Of a DNA stretch of 64,000 bases, positions 21,860 through 31,900 are shown in pieces. Origin of the DNA: RGDT01 sp964630925 (GTDB taxonomy: Bacteria; Planctomycetota; Planctomycetia; Gemmatales; Gemmataceae). Every line of letters starts with the position of its first letter. The first letter of the stretch is position 1. The position numbers and the translations under genes are program-made. Under the pieces are notes generated by a model, which did no database searches, had not been told where the DNA came from, and worked only from the letters and a program-made list of their open reading frames with translations. The DNA is taken from contig CAZVZK010000015.1 of assembly GCA_964630925.1 (NCBI GenBank), forward strand, positions 1 to 64,000. Reading direction: 5' to 3'.

Positions 21860-22700
21860 TCAAGGCGGCAGCCCGACGCGGACGCGGCTGGCGGCGATGA
21901 GGTTGCTGAGATCCGCCGGACGCGGCCGTTCGCCTGTTGCCAGGTGCCGATGGCCGAGGCGAAGTCGCCGTCGTGGGCCGCCGGGCTGCCCGAACCCTTG
22001 GGCTGGAGACGTGATCGCGGAGGGGCCGGAAGATCTCCTTGCCGGAGAACTCGACGGCCCATTCGCCGCTCGCGAGGGCCGCTCGGAAGAACGTGTCGGC
22101 GTCGGTCAGCGCCTGGGTCAGGTGGGCGGCCTGGGACCACAACGCCACGGCGGCAGGAAGGTGCTGATGCCACGCGGACGTTTCGATGTGGGCCTGCGCC
22201 TGGGCCAGGGTGGTGATGGCGTTGAGGGGCGGATGTCCGGGGGAGTTCGCCTGGACCGCCTCGCGGGCCTCTCGCAGCACGCGCCGACAGGCGAGCCAGC
22301 AGGGTTGGAGCGTGGCGTGTCGGAGGATCTCGGCCTGGATGTCTGTCTCTGCCCTGCCACGGTTATTCAGCCCGCACCTGAAGATGGCTGGAGCATCGAG
22401 CAGATAGTTCTCGATCTCGTGCCTTGGGAGGCGGAAAGTGCGGGTTTGAGGGAGGTGCCAGGTCGCTCTGTTCGTCGTGCCGAAGTCACGGTCCACGAGG
22501 CCGAAGACGTGCGGGATGCCTTCACGCTCCGCGGCGCCGATGACGGGCGGGATGGCGATGTTCGTGCCTGCGATCAGGAAGGCGACGTCAGGGGTGCCCG
22601 CCCACAACTTGCCGAGATAATCGCGCGTGACGGCGTCCTCCACCCAGAGGATGATGGGCCTGGCGGAGTACATCGCGCGGAGGTGGGCGACGGCGGTCAT
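21860..22700 (-). CDS. DUF4435/TOPRIM nuclease-like protein, AriB-like (two frameshifts near 3' end)
   Basis: Start ATG 22700 overlaps the ATPase stop by ATGA. The N-terminus fits a TOPRIM fold: ILWVEDAVTRDYL with Glu21, and LVDRDFG with Asp70 and Asp72. HEIENYLLD is the DUF4435 hallmark. After KEIFRPLRDH the frame breaks. One added base near 21990 and a second near 21917 give GDFASAIGTWQQANGRVPAD and a proper end, ASRVRVGLPP with TGA at 21862-21860; otherwise the frame runs on antisense to the methyltransferase. In PARIS, AriB is the DUF4435 TOPRIM effector released by AriA after phage triggers. Gene order here matches. Whether the gene is intact depends on the two indels. Confidence 0.72.
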
Positions 22701-23695
22701 GCGGTGGCGGCCCCTTGGGGCAGCCAGGCCTTGGCGCGCGGGTCGTCATCCGGCACGAGGAAGTGGCGTTGGAACGACATCACCGAATCGTACAGGCCCG
22801 GTGAGTGCGTGGCAGCGATGATCTGCACCCGAGGGAGCAGCAGGCGGAGGGCGTGCAACAGGAGCGCGTGCCACTGTGGATCGAGATGCAGCTCCGGCTC
22901 GTCGATGACGAGAATCCCCTCCTCGAATCCGCTCAGGAGCAGCGAGCCGAACATCGCGAACAGCTCGAGCTGCCCCGCGCTGAGCGCATCGACGGGGATG
23001 CGTTGCGGGCCTGGGCCGGCGAGGAACACGTCGAAGCCGGCCCGGGCATCAGCCCCGACAGGGCCTACCACGAACCGTTGTCCCGCCCCCCTGTGGAACA
23101 GCTCCCACGCTTCATTCATTCGGCGAAGGCTCTCCGCATGGGTGTCTCCCGCCGCGGGCCGCCACTCACCGTCCTGCCACTCGCCGACGGACATCAGCGC
23201 GTGCGCCTTGCTGTCGATCAGTTGCTGCTTCGTGCGTCTGACACGGTCCGCCTCCGCATCTTTCGAGGGTCGGCCGTTTGTCCCCCCGAGGGTGATGGGG
23301 AGCGGCCCACCCAGACGCGGGGCACGCCAGGAGCTGAAATAGAGGCAAGGGATTGTGCTGGGTTCGTCGCCGAACCAACGCCAGGAGTTGTTGGGGCAAC
23401 GCTCCGCGGTGAACTGCCCTCCACCCGCGTGCATTTTCGCCCGGATGCGCCAGTGATCAGCCCCGGCTCGGGTCGCGTCTTGGCCCGTCGCTCCCTGGTA
23501 TCCGCCTTCATGGCCGACGGCCAGCAAGCACGCCTCCAGCACCGATGTCTTGCCGCACCCGTTCGGGCCGCCGAGGACCGCTACCTCCGAGGGGCCGCCG
23601 TCCGGCCCCTGGAAGTCGAGGCGCAGCGACTCGATCCCGCGGAAGTTCTCTATCTCGATGGTCTTGATGCCGTAGGTCGGGGATGCAGTCGTCAT
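22697..23695 (-). CDS. ABC/SMC-type AAA ATPase, AriA-like partner of DUF4435 protein
   Basis: 332 residues from ATG 23695. It opens with IKTIEIENFRGIESL, typical of OLD/RecF/AAA_15-21 ATPases. Walker A is GGPNGCGKTS (Lys49), an ABC-like signature LSAGQLELF lies near 245, Walker B is ILVIDEPELHLDP, and the switch His is in AATHSPG. The region between is short, so the coiled-coil arm seen in larger relatives is reduced. The downstream DUF4435 gene overlaps it by ATGA. This ATPase-then-DUF4435 order is that of PARIS (AriA-AriB). It could also be another OLD-like split nuclease pair, since E. coli AriA is larger. Confidence 0.82.
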   Translation of the reverse strand: MTTASPTYGIKTIEIENFRGIESLRLDFQGPDGGPSEVAVLGGPNGCGKTSVLEACLLAVGHEGGYQGATGQDATRAGADHWRIRAKMHAGGGQFTAERCPNNSWRWFGDEPSTIPCLYFSSWRAPRLGGPLPITLGGTNGRPSKDAEADRVRRTKQQLIDSKAHALMSVGEWQDGEWRPAAGDTHAESLRRMNEAWELFHRGAGQRFVVGPVGADARAGFDVFLAGPGPQRIPVDALSAGQLELFAMFGSLLLSGFEEGILVIDEPELHLDPQWHALLLHALRLLLPRVQIIAATHSPGLYDSVMSFQRHFLVPDDDPRAKAWLPQGAATA

Positions 23696-23724
23696 GGCCT
23701 CGCCCTGCCGAGGGGTGAGATGTC

Positions 23725-23753
23725 ATCCTACCACGCCCGCGGCGCCGGTTCAG
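23725..23753 (-). promoter_or_regulatory. candidate promoter of the ATPase/DUF4435 pair
   Basis: On the minus strand CTGAAC (23753-23748) and TAGGAT (23730-23725) are separated by 17 bases, 30 bases ahead of the ATPase ATG. The -35 match is modest. Confidence 0.35.
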
Positions 23754-23861
23754 CGGCAACTGGCCGCGGAAGCCGTGAGGTTGATCCGGGGTCATGCGCC
23801 TGCCCACGCCCGGGCGTCGGGGCGATTCGTTTCCGTCGCGGTGGGGGGGGTGTGAGGGGGT

Positions 23862-24045
23862 CAGGGAAACGAACTTCCGCAAGTTCTTCTGTTGCTCGCA
23901 TTTGCGGCGGGTAAGTTCGTTTCCCTGGTTCGTTTCCTTCCCTGATGGGCGTCCATGCGCCACCATCCAGGCTGTCCGCACTCCGCGGTTCGCTTCCTTC
24001 ACGGAAAGGCGTCCATCCGCACCCATCCGGGGCGAGACGGGGAGG
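23862..24045. repeat. long inverted repeat plus imperfect direct repeats
   Basis: A perfect 15-base inverted repeat, CAGGGAAACGAACTT (23862-23876) with its complement at 23913-23927, is extended inward by CCGCAA/TTGCGG. Next to it two roughly 50-base imperfect direct repeats begin TTCGTTTCC (about 23928) and TTCGCTTCC (about 23990), both containing GGCGTCCAT and ending near CATCC. GGAAACGAA also occurs alone near 23825. The 391-base gap between the CHAT gene stop and the ATPase start holds no convincing gene. It could be a terminator, a small mobile repeat or a structured RNA. Confidence 0.6.
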
Positions 24046-24086
24046 CCCGATCCGGCGCGTGTCACTTCAGCGCGCGGTGTCCTGAT

Positions 24087-27065
24087 TCACCGCCAGTCGC
24101 CCGACAGGACGAAGCCGGCCCAGTAGTACGGGGCCGCCCGCGTCTCGCCCTTCTCCGGAGCCAGCTCACCCACCGTGCCGCGCGCCACGCCGCGGCGCAC
24201 ACCCACCTTGAGCATCGCCAACTGGGCGCGGCGCAGCGCCTCCACGCGCGACGGGGCCTCGCCGCCCCACAGCGCGCCGTACATCTCGCGCATCAGGAGG
24301 CGTGTCGCCTCGTCGTCCACCTTCCACAAGGACGACACCACCGACCGCGCCCCCGCCACGGCGAAGGCGCGTTGCAGTCCCAGCATGCCCTCTCCGCCGG
24401 CCACCTTACCCAGCCCCGTCTCGCAGGCGCTCAGCACCGCCAATTCCAGCCTGGAGAGGTCCATCTCCGACACCTCCAGCGCCGACAGCACCTCGCCGCC
24501 GGACAGGACGAGGCCCGACAGCAGGAGGGGGTCTGGGCCGACGCCGTCGAGGGCGCTGCGGCGGCCCTCCGGGGCGAAGTAGCCGTGCGTCGCCAGATGC
24601 GCCACCCCGGCACGGGGCAACGCCTCCCGCACGGCCTGCAGGGCCGCCCCGCCCCGGCGCAGCTCGAAGGCCTTCCCGCCAGGATGACGCCGCGCGAACG
24701 CCCGGCCGACCTCGTCCGCCTCGGCGCGCGTCGCCGGCAGTGGCGCCCACACGCCCTTTCCGAAATCCACGTCCCCCACCGCCAGCAATGCGCCCGCCGC
24801 CGTCGCCCGCCGTGACAGCATCTCTGGCAGCAGGCGCGGCACCGGCACGACGGCGACAGCCTTGTCCTCGATGAGGTAGGTGCCCTCCTTCTCGCCCGGC
24901 AATGCGGCGAATGGCACCGTGCCCAGCACGCCGTCGGGCGAGATCAGCACGGCCGTCGCCCCGGCGAGGTGCTTGCGCAGCGGGGCCCAGACGAGCGCGT
25001 GCAGCCGCCGCCGCGACGGGCCGTCGCGGCGGGCGAGCAGGTCGCGCCGCCAGGTCAGGGCCGCCTCCTCGGCCTGCCCGGCAGGGCCGAGGTCGATCCG
25101 CGTCGCGGGGCGTCCGGCCCGGCTCACGAAGGCCACGAGGCGGCGCTCCCCGCGCACCCCGCCTCCGTGGGCCGTGTAGGCGAGGTAATCGACCAGAGCG
25201 ACGCCCGGCGGCGGCGACACGCCGGCCGGCGCCGGCGGCTCTTGCCACCCTTCCGTCAGGCGGGCCAGGCGGCGCTCCAGGGCCTCCTTCTCGTCCGCGA
25301 GGCGGCGCACCCGGTCCGCACGCTCGGCGGCGCCGCCGGGGGCGGGGGGGGCGGCGGCCGCGACGGCCAGCAGCCGCGCCGCCACGGCCAGGCGCCCCGC
25401 CAGGTCGACGGCCTCGCCGCCCCGCAGGCCCGCGAACAGGCGCCGACGCCGCGCCATCTCGAACGCCGCGCCCTTCCACGCCAGGACGTGACGGTAGGCG
25501 TCCGCCCCGTCGTCGGGGATCGACAGCCGCTGGTCGAGGTGGTGCCGCGAGGCGGCGAGGGCGGCCAACTGCTGCCGGCCCGACTGGGCGAACGAGGCGT
25601 CGCGCACGCGGCGCCGGGTCAGGTGGAGGGCGGTCTCACAAAGCGGCAGCGCCGCCCCCGGCCGCCGCAGGGCGAGGTAGACGTCGGCCAGCGTCCCCAG
25701 GCGGGTGGCGTAGTCGGGGTGCAGCGGGCCCAGGGGCTCGGCCAACGCCAGGGCGCGGCGGGCCAGCGGCAGAGCGGCCTCCGCCTCCCCACGGGAGGCG
25801 CGAGCCACCGCCAGCGCCGCCAGGTAAGGCGAGTGCTGCGGCCCCGACGCGCCGGACGCCGCGGCGTGGATGGCCTCCGCCCGCCGCAACAGGGGCAGCG
25901 CCGCCCCGTCCTCGCCGGCGGTCAGGAGCGATCCCCCCAGGTTGAACAACGTCCGCGCGTAGGCGGGGTGCGCGGCGCCCCTGGCCCACGCGTTCGCCGT
26001 CGCCGCCCGAAGGAGGACGGGGATGGCCGCCCTGTGGTCGCCGGAGTCGGCGAGGGCGGCCCCGAGGTTGTTCAGGGCGGTGGCGTGGTCCGGGTGGGAA
26101 GGGCCCGCCCGCTCGGCGGCCTCCAGCGCCCGCCGTGCCAGGCGGACGGCCTCCTCGCCGTCCCCCATCCCCAGATGCAGCTCGGTCAGCAGGCCGAGGA
26201 GGCCGGCGTCGCGGCGCGGGTCGGGGGCCAGCCGGGCGAAGACGGCCTGGGCCCGCCGCGACAGGTCCAGCGCGGCCCGGTGCGCCCCCAGTGCCGCCTC
26301 CTGCCGCGCCCGCAGCGCCAGCAGCACGCCGTGGTCGGCGTGGCCCTCGCCCAACGCGGCGCGGCAGAGGTCGGCGGCGCGGGCGAGCAGCGCCCGCGCC
26401 TCGCGGTGCCCCCCCAGCTCGCCGTGCATCTGGCCGAGGGCGGCCAGGACGAGGGCGTACTGCGGGTGCCTCTCGCCCAGGGCCTCGCGCGTCGCCGTCG
26501 CCGCCCGCTCGTTGAGTGCCAGTGCCGCGCGGTAGTCCCCGAGCTGGGCACACTCCTCCGCGAGGATGCCCAGGGTGATGCCGAAGTTGCGGTGCGACGG
26601 GCCGAAGAGGTCACGCGCCGCCACCGCCACGCGGTTCGCCGCCGCCCGCGACTCGACCCACCTCCCCGCCTCCGAGAGGGCGCGCCTGGCGGCCTCATCG
26701 TTGACGGCGGCGGCCAGGCGGACGAGCCTCCCCGCGTCCATGCCGAGGACGAGGAACAGCGTCTGAATCGCGGTGCGTGCCTCCACGCGCTTCCAGTAGC
26801 CTGCCGGGTCGAGCTCGCCCTCGACGTGCATCATCCGCGCCCGCCACGCGGCCGCCTCCTTCGCCCGCCCGCGTGACTGCTCGTGGCGCCACAGGCGGTA
26901 CAGCGCCTCCGCCGTCTCGCGGTGGATCGGCCCTACCAGGCCTTCTGCCAGCCTCAGAGCCTCCGCCGGCTGGGCCGACGACGGCCGCGCCAACGCCGCC
27001 CGCTGCCCCGCCGTCATCTCCGCCGGGGGGGCTGCCCCCGCCAGCGCCAACAGCATCCCCAGCAT
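24087..27065 (-). CDS. TPR-CHAT protein (caspase-like protease)
   Basis: About 992 residues. ATG 27065 has GGAGG 8 bases upstream; ATG 27071 is only 2 bases from it. A hydrophobic N-terminus (LGMLLALAGAAPPAE) may be a signal peptide or anchor. About residues 130-560 are tetratricopeptide repeats of the Fis1/kinesin-light-chain type (ALALNERAATATREALGERH). The C-terminal CHAT domain (about 690-990) has the caspase-clan dyad His827 (LATHGYF) and Cys881 (LSACETG). CHAT proteins are cysteine peptidases; the TPR part usually senses a partner. It is divergent from the cyclase gene (85 bases) and paralogous to the gene at 28989. Partner and substrate unknown. Confidence 0.92.
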   Translation of the reverse strand: MLGMLLALAGAAPPAEMTAGQRAALARPSSAQPAEALRLAEGLVGPIHRETAEALYRLWRHEQSRGRAKEAAAWRARMMHVEGELDPAGYWKRVEARTAIQTLFLVLGMDAGRLVRLAAAVNDEAARRALSEAGRWVESRAAANRVAVAARDLFGPSHRNFGITLGILAEECAQLGDYRAALALNERAATATREALGERHPQYALVLAALGQMHGELGGHREARALLARAADLCRAALGEGHADHGVLLALRARQEAALGAHRAALDLSRRAQAVFARLAPDPRRDAGLLGLLTELHLGMGDGEEAVRLARRALEAAERAGPSHPDHATALNNLGAALADSGDHRAAIPVLLRAATANAWARGAAHPAYARTLFNLGGSLLTAGEDGAALPLLRRAEAIHAAASGASGPQHSPYLAALAVARASRGEAEAALPLARRALALAEPLGPLHPDYATRLGTLADVYLALRRPGAALPLCETALHLTRRRVRDASFAQSGRQQLAALAASRHHLDQRLSIPDDGADAYRHVLAWKGAAFEMARRRRLFAGLRGGEAVDLAGRLAVAARLLAVAAAAPPAPGGAAERADRVRRLADEKEALERRLARLTEGWQEPPAPAGVSPPPGVALVDYLAYTAHGGGVRGERRLVAFVSRAGRPATRIDLGPAGQAEEAALTWRRDLLARRDGPSRRRLHALVWAPLRKHLAGATAVLISPDGVLGTVPFAALPGEKEGTYLIEDKAVAVVPVPRLLPEMLSRRATAAGALLAVGDVDFGKGVWAPLPATRAEADEVGRAFARRHPGGKAFELRRGGAALQAVREALPRAGVAHLATHGYFAPEGRRSALDGVGPDPLLLSGLVLSGGEVLSALEVSEMDLSRLELAVLSACETGLGKVAGGEGMLGLQRAFAVAGARSVVSSLWKVDDEATRLLMREMYGALWGGEAPSRVEALRRAQLAMLKVGVRRGVARGTVGELAPEKGETRAAPYYWAGFVLSGDWR

Positions 27066-27149
27066 CCGCATGACCTCCGCGGGCAGCCTCAGTCTACCAC
27101 TCCCGCCCCCGATGAGGTACGATGAACCCGCAGAGGCTTCGGAGGGCGG

Positions 27150-28985
27150 ATGCCGACCATGTCCACGCGCCTGCAGATCGTCGTGTACGAGAACCGGCAG
27201 ATGTGCCAGTCCGCCGAGTTCGAGGGGCCCGTCGAGCTGGGGCGCCAGCGCGACCGCGACGAGACCCTCTACGCCCGCAGGCAGGAGGACGGCCAGTCTC
27301 GTTGGGTCATCGCACGCCGCGACGAGACCACCGTCGGGCGCAGCCAGCTCACCGTCACCGCCCTGCCCGACGGGCGCCTCCGGGTCAAGAACGGGTCGGA
27401 CCGCCAGCCGATCCGCTTCTTCGAGCACCCCGACCTCGCCCCCCAGGCCTCGTGCGAGCTGGCCCTGCCCGTCATCGTCGTCCTCAGCAACAACAAGACC
27501 ATCCGCATCCAGAAGGCCAACCCCCTCCAGAGCCTCGCCAACGTCACCCTCCCGCCACGCACCGGCACCGCACCGCCCGAGAAGGTCTCGCGCCTGCCCA
27601 CGCTCGTCGGCCCCGGCGACCTCCTCTCCCGCGGCGACGTGCTCCAGTGGCTGTCCCAGGCCGGCGAGCTGCTCCAGGCGTCGGCCGGCAACCCCGACTA
27701 CTACAACGTCGCCGCCCGCGTCACCGCCGACACCGTGGACCTCGACGCCGCCCGCCTCCTCACCCTCACCGACGGCGAGTGGCACACCCGCGCCGCGCAG
27801 TGCGGCGACCGCTTCGACAGGGACTCCATGGGGCCGCCCAGCTCGCGCATCCTCGACCGCGTCGTGGACGAGAAGCGTACCTTCTGGGAGATGCCCGGGA
27901 CCGACGCGGCCAGCGGCAGCGAGAGCCTGTCCGGCGTCGAGACCGTCGTCGCCGCCCCGATCCTGAACAAGGCCGGGCAGGTCATCGGCGCCCTCTACGG
28001 CGAGCGCCGCCGGGCCATGCGTGTCGGCCAGACGCCGCTGGGCACCCTGGAGGCCCGCCTCGTCGAGCTGCTGGCCCGCATCGTGGCCGGGGCGCTGGCG
28101 CGCGTGGAGGAGGAGCGCGACAAGGCCAAGGTCCAGGAGATGTTCGAGCAGGTCTTCACGCCGCACCTCGCCAAGCAGCTGCGTGACAACCCCGACATGC
28201 TCGAGGGCCGCGACCGCGACGTCACCATCCTCTTCTGCGACATCCGCGGCTTCGCGCGCATCAGTGAGGACCTGGGCGCGGCGCAGACCATCGCGTGGTG
28301 CCGCGACGTGCTGGACCGCCTGTCGGCGTGCGTGATGGCCGAGGACGGCGTCGTGGTGGATTACATCGGAGACGGGCTGATGGCGATGTGGGGCGCGCCC
28401 GGCGACCAGTCCGACCACGCCGCCCGGGCCTGCCGCGCCGCCCTGGCCATCCTCGACGAGCTGCCCGGCCTCAACGCCAGGTGGGGGCCGCTCCTCAAGG
28501 GGGAGATGGCGGTGGGCATGGGGATCAACACCGGCATCGCCCAGGTGGGGAACGTCGGCTCGCGTCACAAGCTCAAGTACGGGGCGCTGGGCAGCACGGT
28601 GAACCTCGCCAGCCGCGTCGAAGGCGCGTCGAAGTACTTCAAGTGCCCCGTGCTCATCACCGGCGAGACCTGGGCACGCCTCGACGGCAAGTTCGCCACG
28701 CGCCGCCTCGGGGCCGTCCGGGTGGTGAACATCGTCAAGCCGGTCCAGCTCTTCCAGCTCTTCCCGCGTGGCTGGGAGCACGCCGACAGGGCCAAGGCCG
28801 AGTACGAGAAGGCCCTCGAGCTGTTCGAGGCGCGGGACTTCGGCGGGGCGGCGCGCACGCTGGGCAACTGGCGCGGCGTGTGCCAGACGGACGACCCGGT
28901 GCTGGTGCTGATGTACCGGGCCGTCCGCGCCATGGTCGAGGGCGAGCCGCCCGGCCACCCCGTGTGGGAATTGAAGGGGAAGTGA
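27150..28985 (+). CDS. FHA-GAF-class III adenylate/guanylate cyclase
   Basis: 611 residues from ATG 27150, with GGAGG 4 bases upstream. Residues 8-125 look like an FHA domain (VGRSQLTVTALPDGRLRVKN), which reads phosphothreonine. A GAF domain (about 165-310) follows, then a class III cyclase domain (about 350-535). Metal-binding Asp residues sit in LFCDIRGF and YIGDGLMAMWG, and the transition-state pair lies in STVNLASR. A 75-residue alpha-helical tail follows. It should make cAMP or cGMP in response to a phosphoprotein and a small ligand. It sits between two CHAT genes: divergent from one and ending 3 bases from the stop of the other. Confidence 0.92.
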   Translation: MPTMSTRLQIVVYENRQMCQSAEFEGPVELGRQRDRDETLYARRQEDGQSRWVIARRDETTVGRSQLTVTALPDGRLRVKNGSDRQPIRFFEHPDLAPQASCELALPVIVVLSNNKTIRIQKANPLQSLANVTLPPRTGTAPPEKVSRLPTLVGPGDLLSRGDVLQWLSQAGELLQASAGNPDYYNVAARVTADTVDLDAARLLTLTDGEWHTRAAQCGDRFDRDSMGPPSSRILDRVVDEKRTFWEMPGTDAASGSESLSGVETVVAAPILNKAGQVIGALYGERRRAMRVGQTPLGTLEARLVELLARIVAGALARVEEERDKAKVQEMFEQVFTPHLAKQLRDNPDMLEGRDRDVTILFCDIRGFARISEDLGAAQTIAWCRDVLDRLSACVMAEDGVVVDYIGDGLMAMWGAPGDQSDHAARACRAALAILDELPGLNARWGPLLKGEMAVGMGINTGIAQVGNVGSRHKLKYGALGSTVNLASRVEGASKYFKCPVLITGETWARLDGKFATRRLGAVRVVNIVKPVQLFQLFPRGWEHADRAKAEYEKALELFEARDFGGAARTLGNWRGVCQTDDPVLVLMYRAVRAMVEGEPPGHPVWELKGK

Positions 28986-28988
28986 GGC

Positions 28989-31900
28989 TCACCGCCAGTC
29001 CCCGCTCAGGGCGAAGCCGGCCCAGTAATACGGCGGCGCCCGCCGCGTCCCTTTCTCCGCCTCCAGCTCCCCCACCGTGCCCCGCTTCACGCCCTCGCGC
29101 AGCATCACGAGCTGCGCCTGCCGCAGCGCCTCGGCCCGCGAGATGACCTTCTCCGTGTCCCACGCCGCCGCGTAGAAGTCCGTCATGAGCTGCTGCGTGG
29201 CCCTGTCGTCCACCTTCCAAAGCGACGACACCACCGAACGCGCCCCCGCCACCTGGAAGGCACGCTGCAAGCCCAACAACCCCTCGCCGCCGGCCTCCTT
29301 GCCCAGGCCCGTCTCGCAGGCGCTCAGCACCGCCAGCTCCAACCTCGACAGGTCCATCTCGCTGACCTCCAGCGCCGTGAGGATGCCGTCCTCCTCGCCC
29401 TCACCCGGCCTGCGATTGGCGCCGGACAGCGCCAGGCCGGAGAGCAGGAGCGGATGCCAGGCGCCCTGCGCCGGCGAGAAGAAGCCGTGGGTGGCCAGGT
29501 GGGCGTAGCGCACCTTACCCAGCGCCTCACGCACGGCGGGCTTGGTGGCCCGGCCCGCACGCAGGTCGGTGACCACGCCGCCCTTGAACAGCGGCAGGTC
29601 GGCGAACGCCGCCTTGACGGCGGCGATCTCGCCGCGTGTCGCCCGCAGGGGCGGGAACTTCAGGCCTTCGGGGCGCGGGGCGCCGCGGCTGTCCGGCCCC
29701 GACGGGCGGGCGTCCTCGGCCGCCGGATCGTATCGCAGGTCGCCGACGACCAGCAGCGACGGCGGCAGCCGGTCCTCCTTCTTCACCGGCGTCAGCATGT
29801 CGGGGATGGCCCGCGGCACGGGGACGACGGCTACGGCCACATCCTCGATCAGGTATGAGCCGGCCTTCCTCCCCGGCAGCGCCGCGAAGGGCACCGTCCC
29901 CAGCACGCCGTCGGGCGAGATGAGGATCACCTTCGCGTCCGCCAGGTGCCTCTCGAGCGGCGCCCAGAGGAGCCGCCTCAACACGGCCCCGCCGCCAGCA
30001 CGGCGGGCGATCAGGTCGGCCCGCCATTTGCTTGCTGCCGATTCGATGGCCGAGGCCGCCCCGAGGTCGAGCCGGGCCGGCGCCGCGCCGCGCCGGTGGA
30101 CGTAGGCGGACAGGCGGCGCTCGCCACGGGCGACGGCGTCCGGCCTGTCCTTGATCCCCCCGGCCCAGTGGAAGAGGAAATCGACGAGCACGGCGCCCTC
30201 GGGCAGGGCTTTCGCCAGCGTCTCCGGGGTGAGTCGCTCCTTCACTCGTGCGGCGCGGAAGTCGGCGGAGAGGCGGGACAGCTCGGCCTGCGCCTCCTCC
30301 TGCTCACGGCCCAGCTCGTCCAGCCCCGTCGCGGCGGGCGAGAGGCGCAGGGCCGCCAGGCGGCGCGTGGCCGAGCGCAGGCGTTCGGCGGCGGCCTGCG
30401 TCTGGGCGTCGGCGGTGAGGCGGAGGAAGAGGCGGCGTTCCTGCTGGCGGAGGAGGACGGTGCCCTTCCACGCCAAGGCGTGCGCCGCCGCGGACGGCGA
30501 GCCGGTGGCATCGGGCAGGGCGAGGCGCACGTCGAGGGCGTGGCGGGCGTCGTCGGCGGCGGCGAGCTGCTGGCGGTCGGACTGCACGGCGGCGGAGTCG
30601 CGCTGGCGTGCCAGTGTGATCTCGAGTGCCTGCTCGGCGAGCTTGCGTGCTTCCGCCGGGGCGTCGTTGTCCTGGTGGAGGACGGCGATGTTGCGGAGCG
30701 TTTCGGCGTAGAAGGGGTGGCGCGGGCCGTGCGCGGCCCGGATGATCCCCAGGGCCTTCTCGTACAGCGGCAGGGCCTCCCGGGGGCGGCCCATGAGCTT
30801 GAGCTGGAGGGCGAGGTGGTGAAGGCTGTGTGCGTGGGCGATGCCGCGCGCGCCCGACTCACTCATGGCCTTCTCGATGCGGCGGAACAGGGCCAGGGCG
30901 TCGCGATGCTCGCCCTTGGCCTGGTGCAGGCTCGCGAGCGTGTTCAGTGCGTGCACGTAGTCGGGGTGCTTCTCGCCGTGCATCTCCTTGCGGATCTTCA
31001 GCGCCTCGCGCACAAGCGTCGTCGCCTCGTCGTACTGCCGCATCAGGAAGAGGACAGAGCCGAGGTTGTGGAGGGCGGTGACGGAGTGGGGGTGCTTGCG
31101 TCCGAGGGTGGCCCTGTAGATCTCCAGGGCACGGCGAAAGAGCGCCACCGCCCCCTCGCGGTCGCCCATGTCGTTGTGCATGACGGCGAGGGCGTTGAGG
31201 CTGGCGGCGTACTCGGGGTGCCGCCCCCCCTGCACCTCCTTGCGGATCGCCACGGACCGCTTCATCGGCGGCAGCGCCGCCTGGAAGTCGCCGCGGTCCG
31301 CGTGCAGGTCGGCGAGGACGCTGAGCGCGGAGGCGTGGTGGGTGTGCTTCTCGCCGGCCGTCGCGCGGATGACCTCCAGGCCACGGGCCGCCAGCGGGAT
31401 GGCCGCCCGGTGGTCCCCCGTCTGGCCCAACAAGTACGCCACTGATCCCAGTCGGACGCCGTATTCGACGTGCCACTCCCCGTAAGCCTGTCCGATGATG
31501 GCCAGCCCGCGGCGATGCTGGCGGATGGCCTCCGTGTCGGCCCCGAGCGAATGGAGGGCGTTCCGGAGCTCCGCGAGGCAGGTGGCGTGGTTGGGGTGCA
31601 GATCCCCCCAGACCCGGCGCGACAGCTTGACGGCGTCCCGCGCGAGGGGCAGGGCCGCCTCGTAGTCGCCGAGCTGCCAGAGCAGGCGGACGACGAGGGC
31701 GAGGGCGCCAGCCGACCTGGGGTGCCCGTCGCCGACGGCAGCGCGGGAGCCTGCCAGTGCCCGCCGTGCGTGCGGCAGTGCCTCGCCATACTTCCCCTCC
31801 GCCTGGAGCCGATGGGCCTCGGCCGACAGGCGGACGGCCTCGGCGAGGGCCTCCTTCCTGGCGGGCGTCATGTGGGCCAACACGCCCCGGGCCTCCCACT

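Noticed and set aside
27066..28958. Upstream extension of the first CHAT frame
   Set aside because: It is antisense to the cyclase gene. The CHAT gene has its own ATG and GGAGG near 27065.
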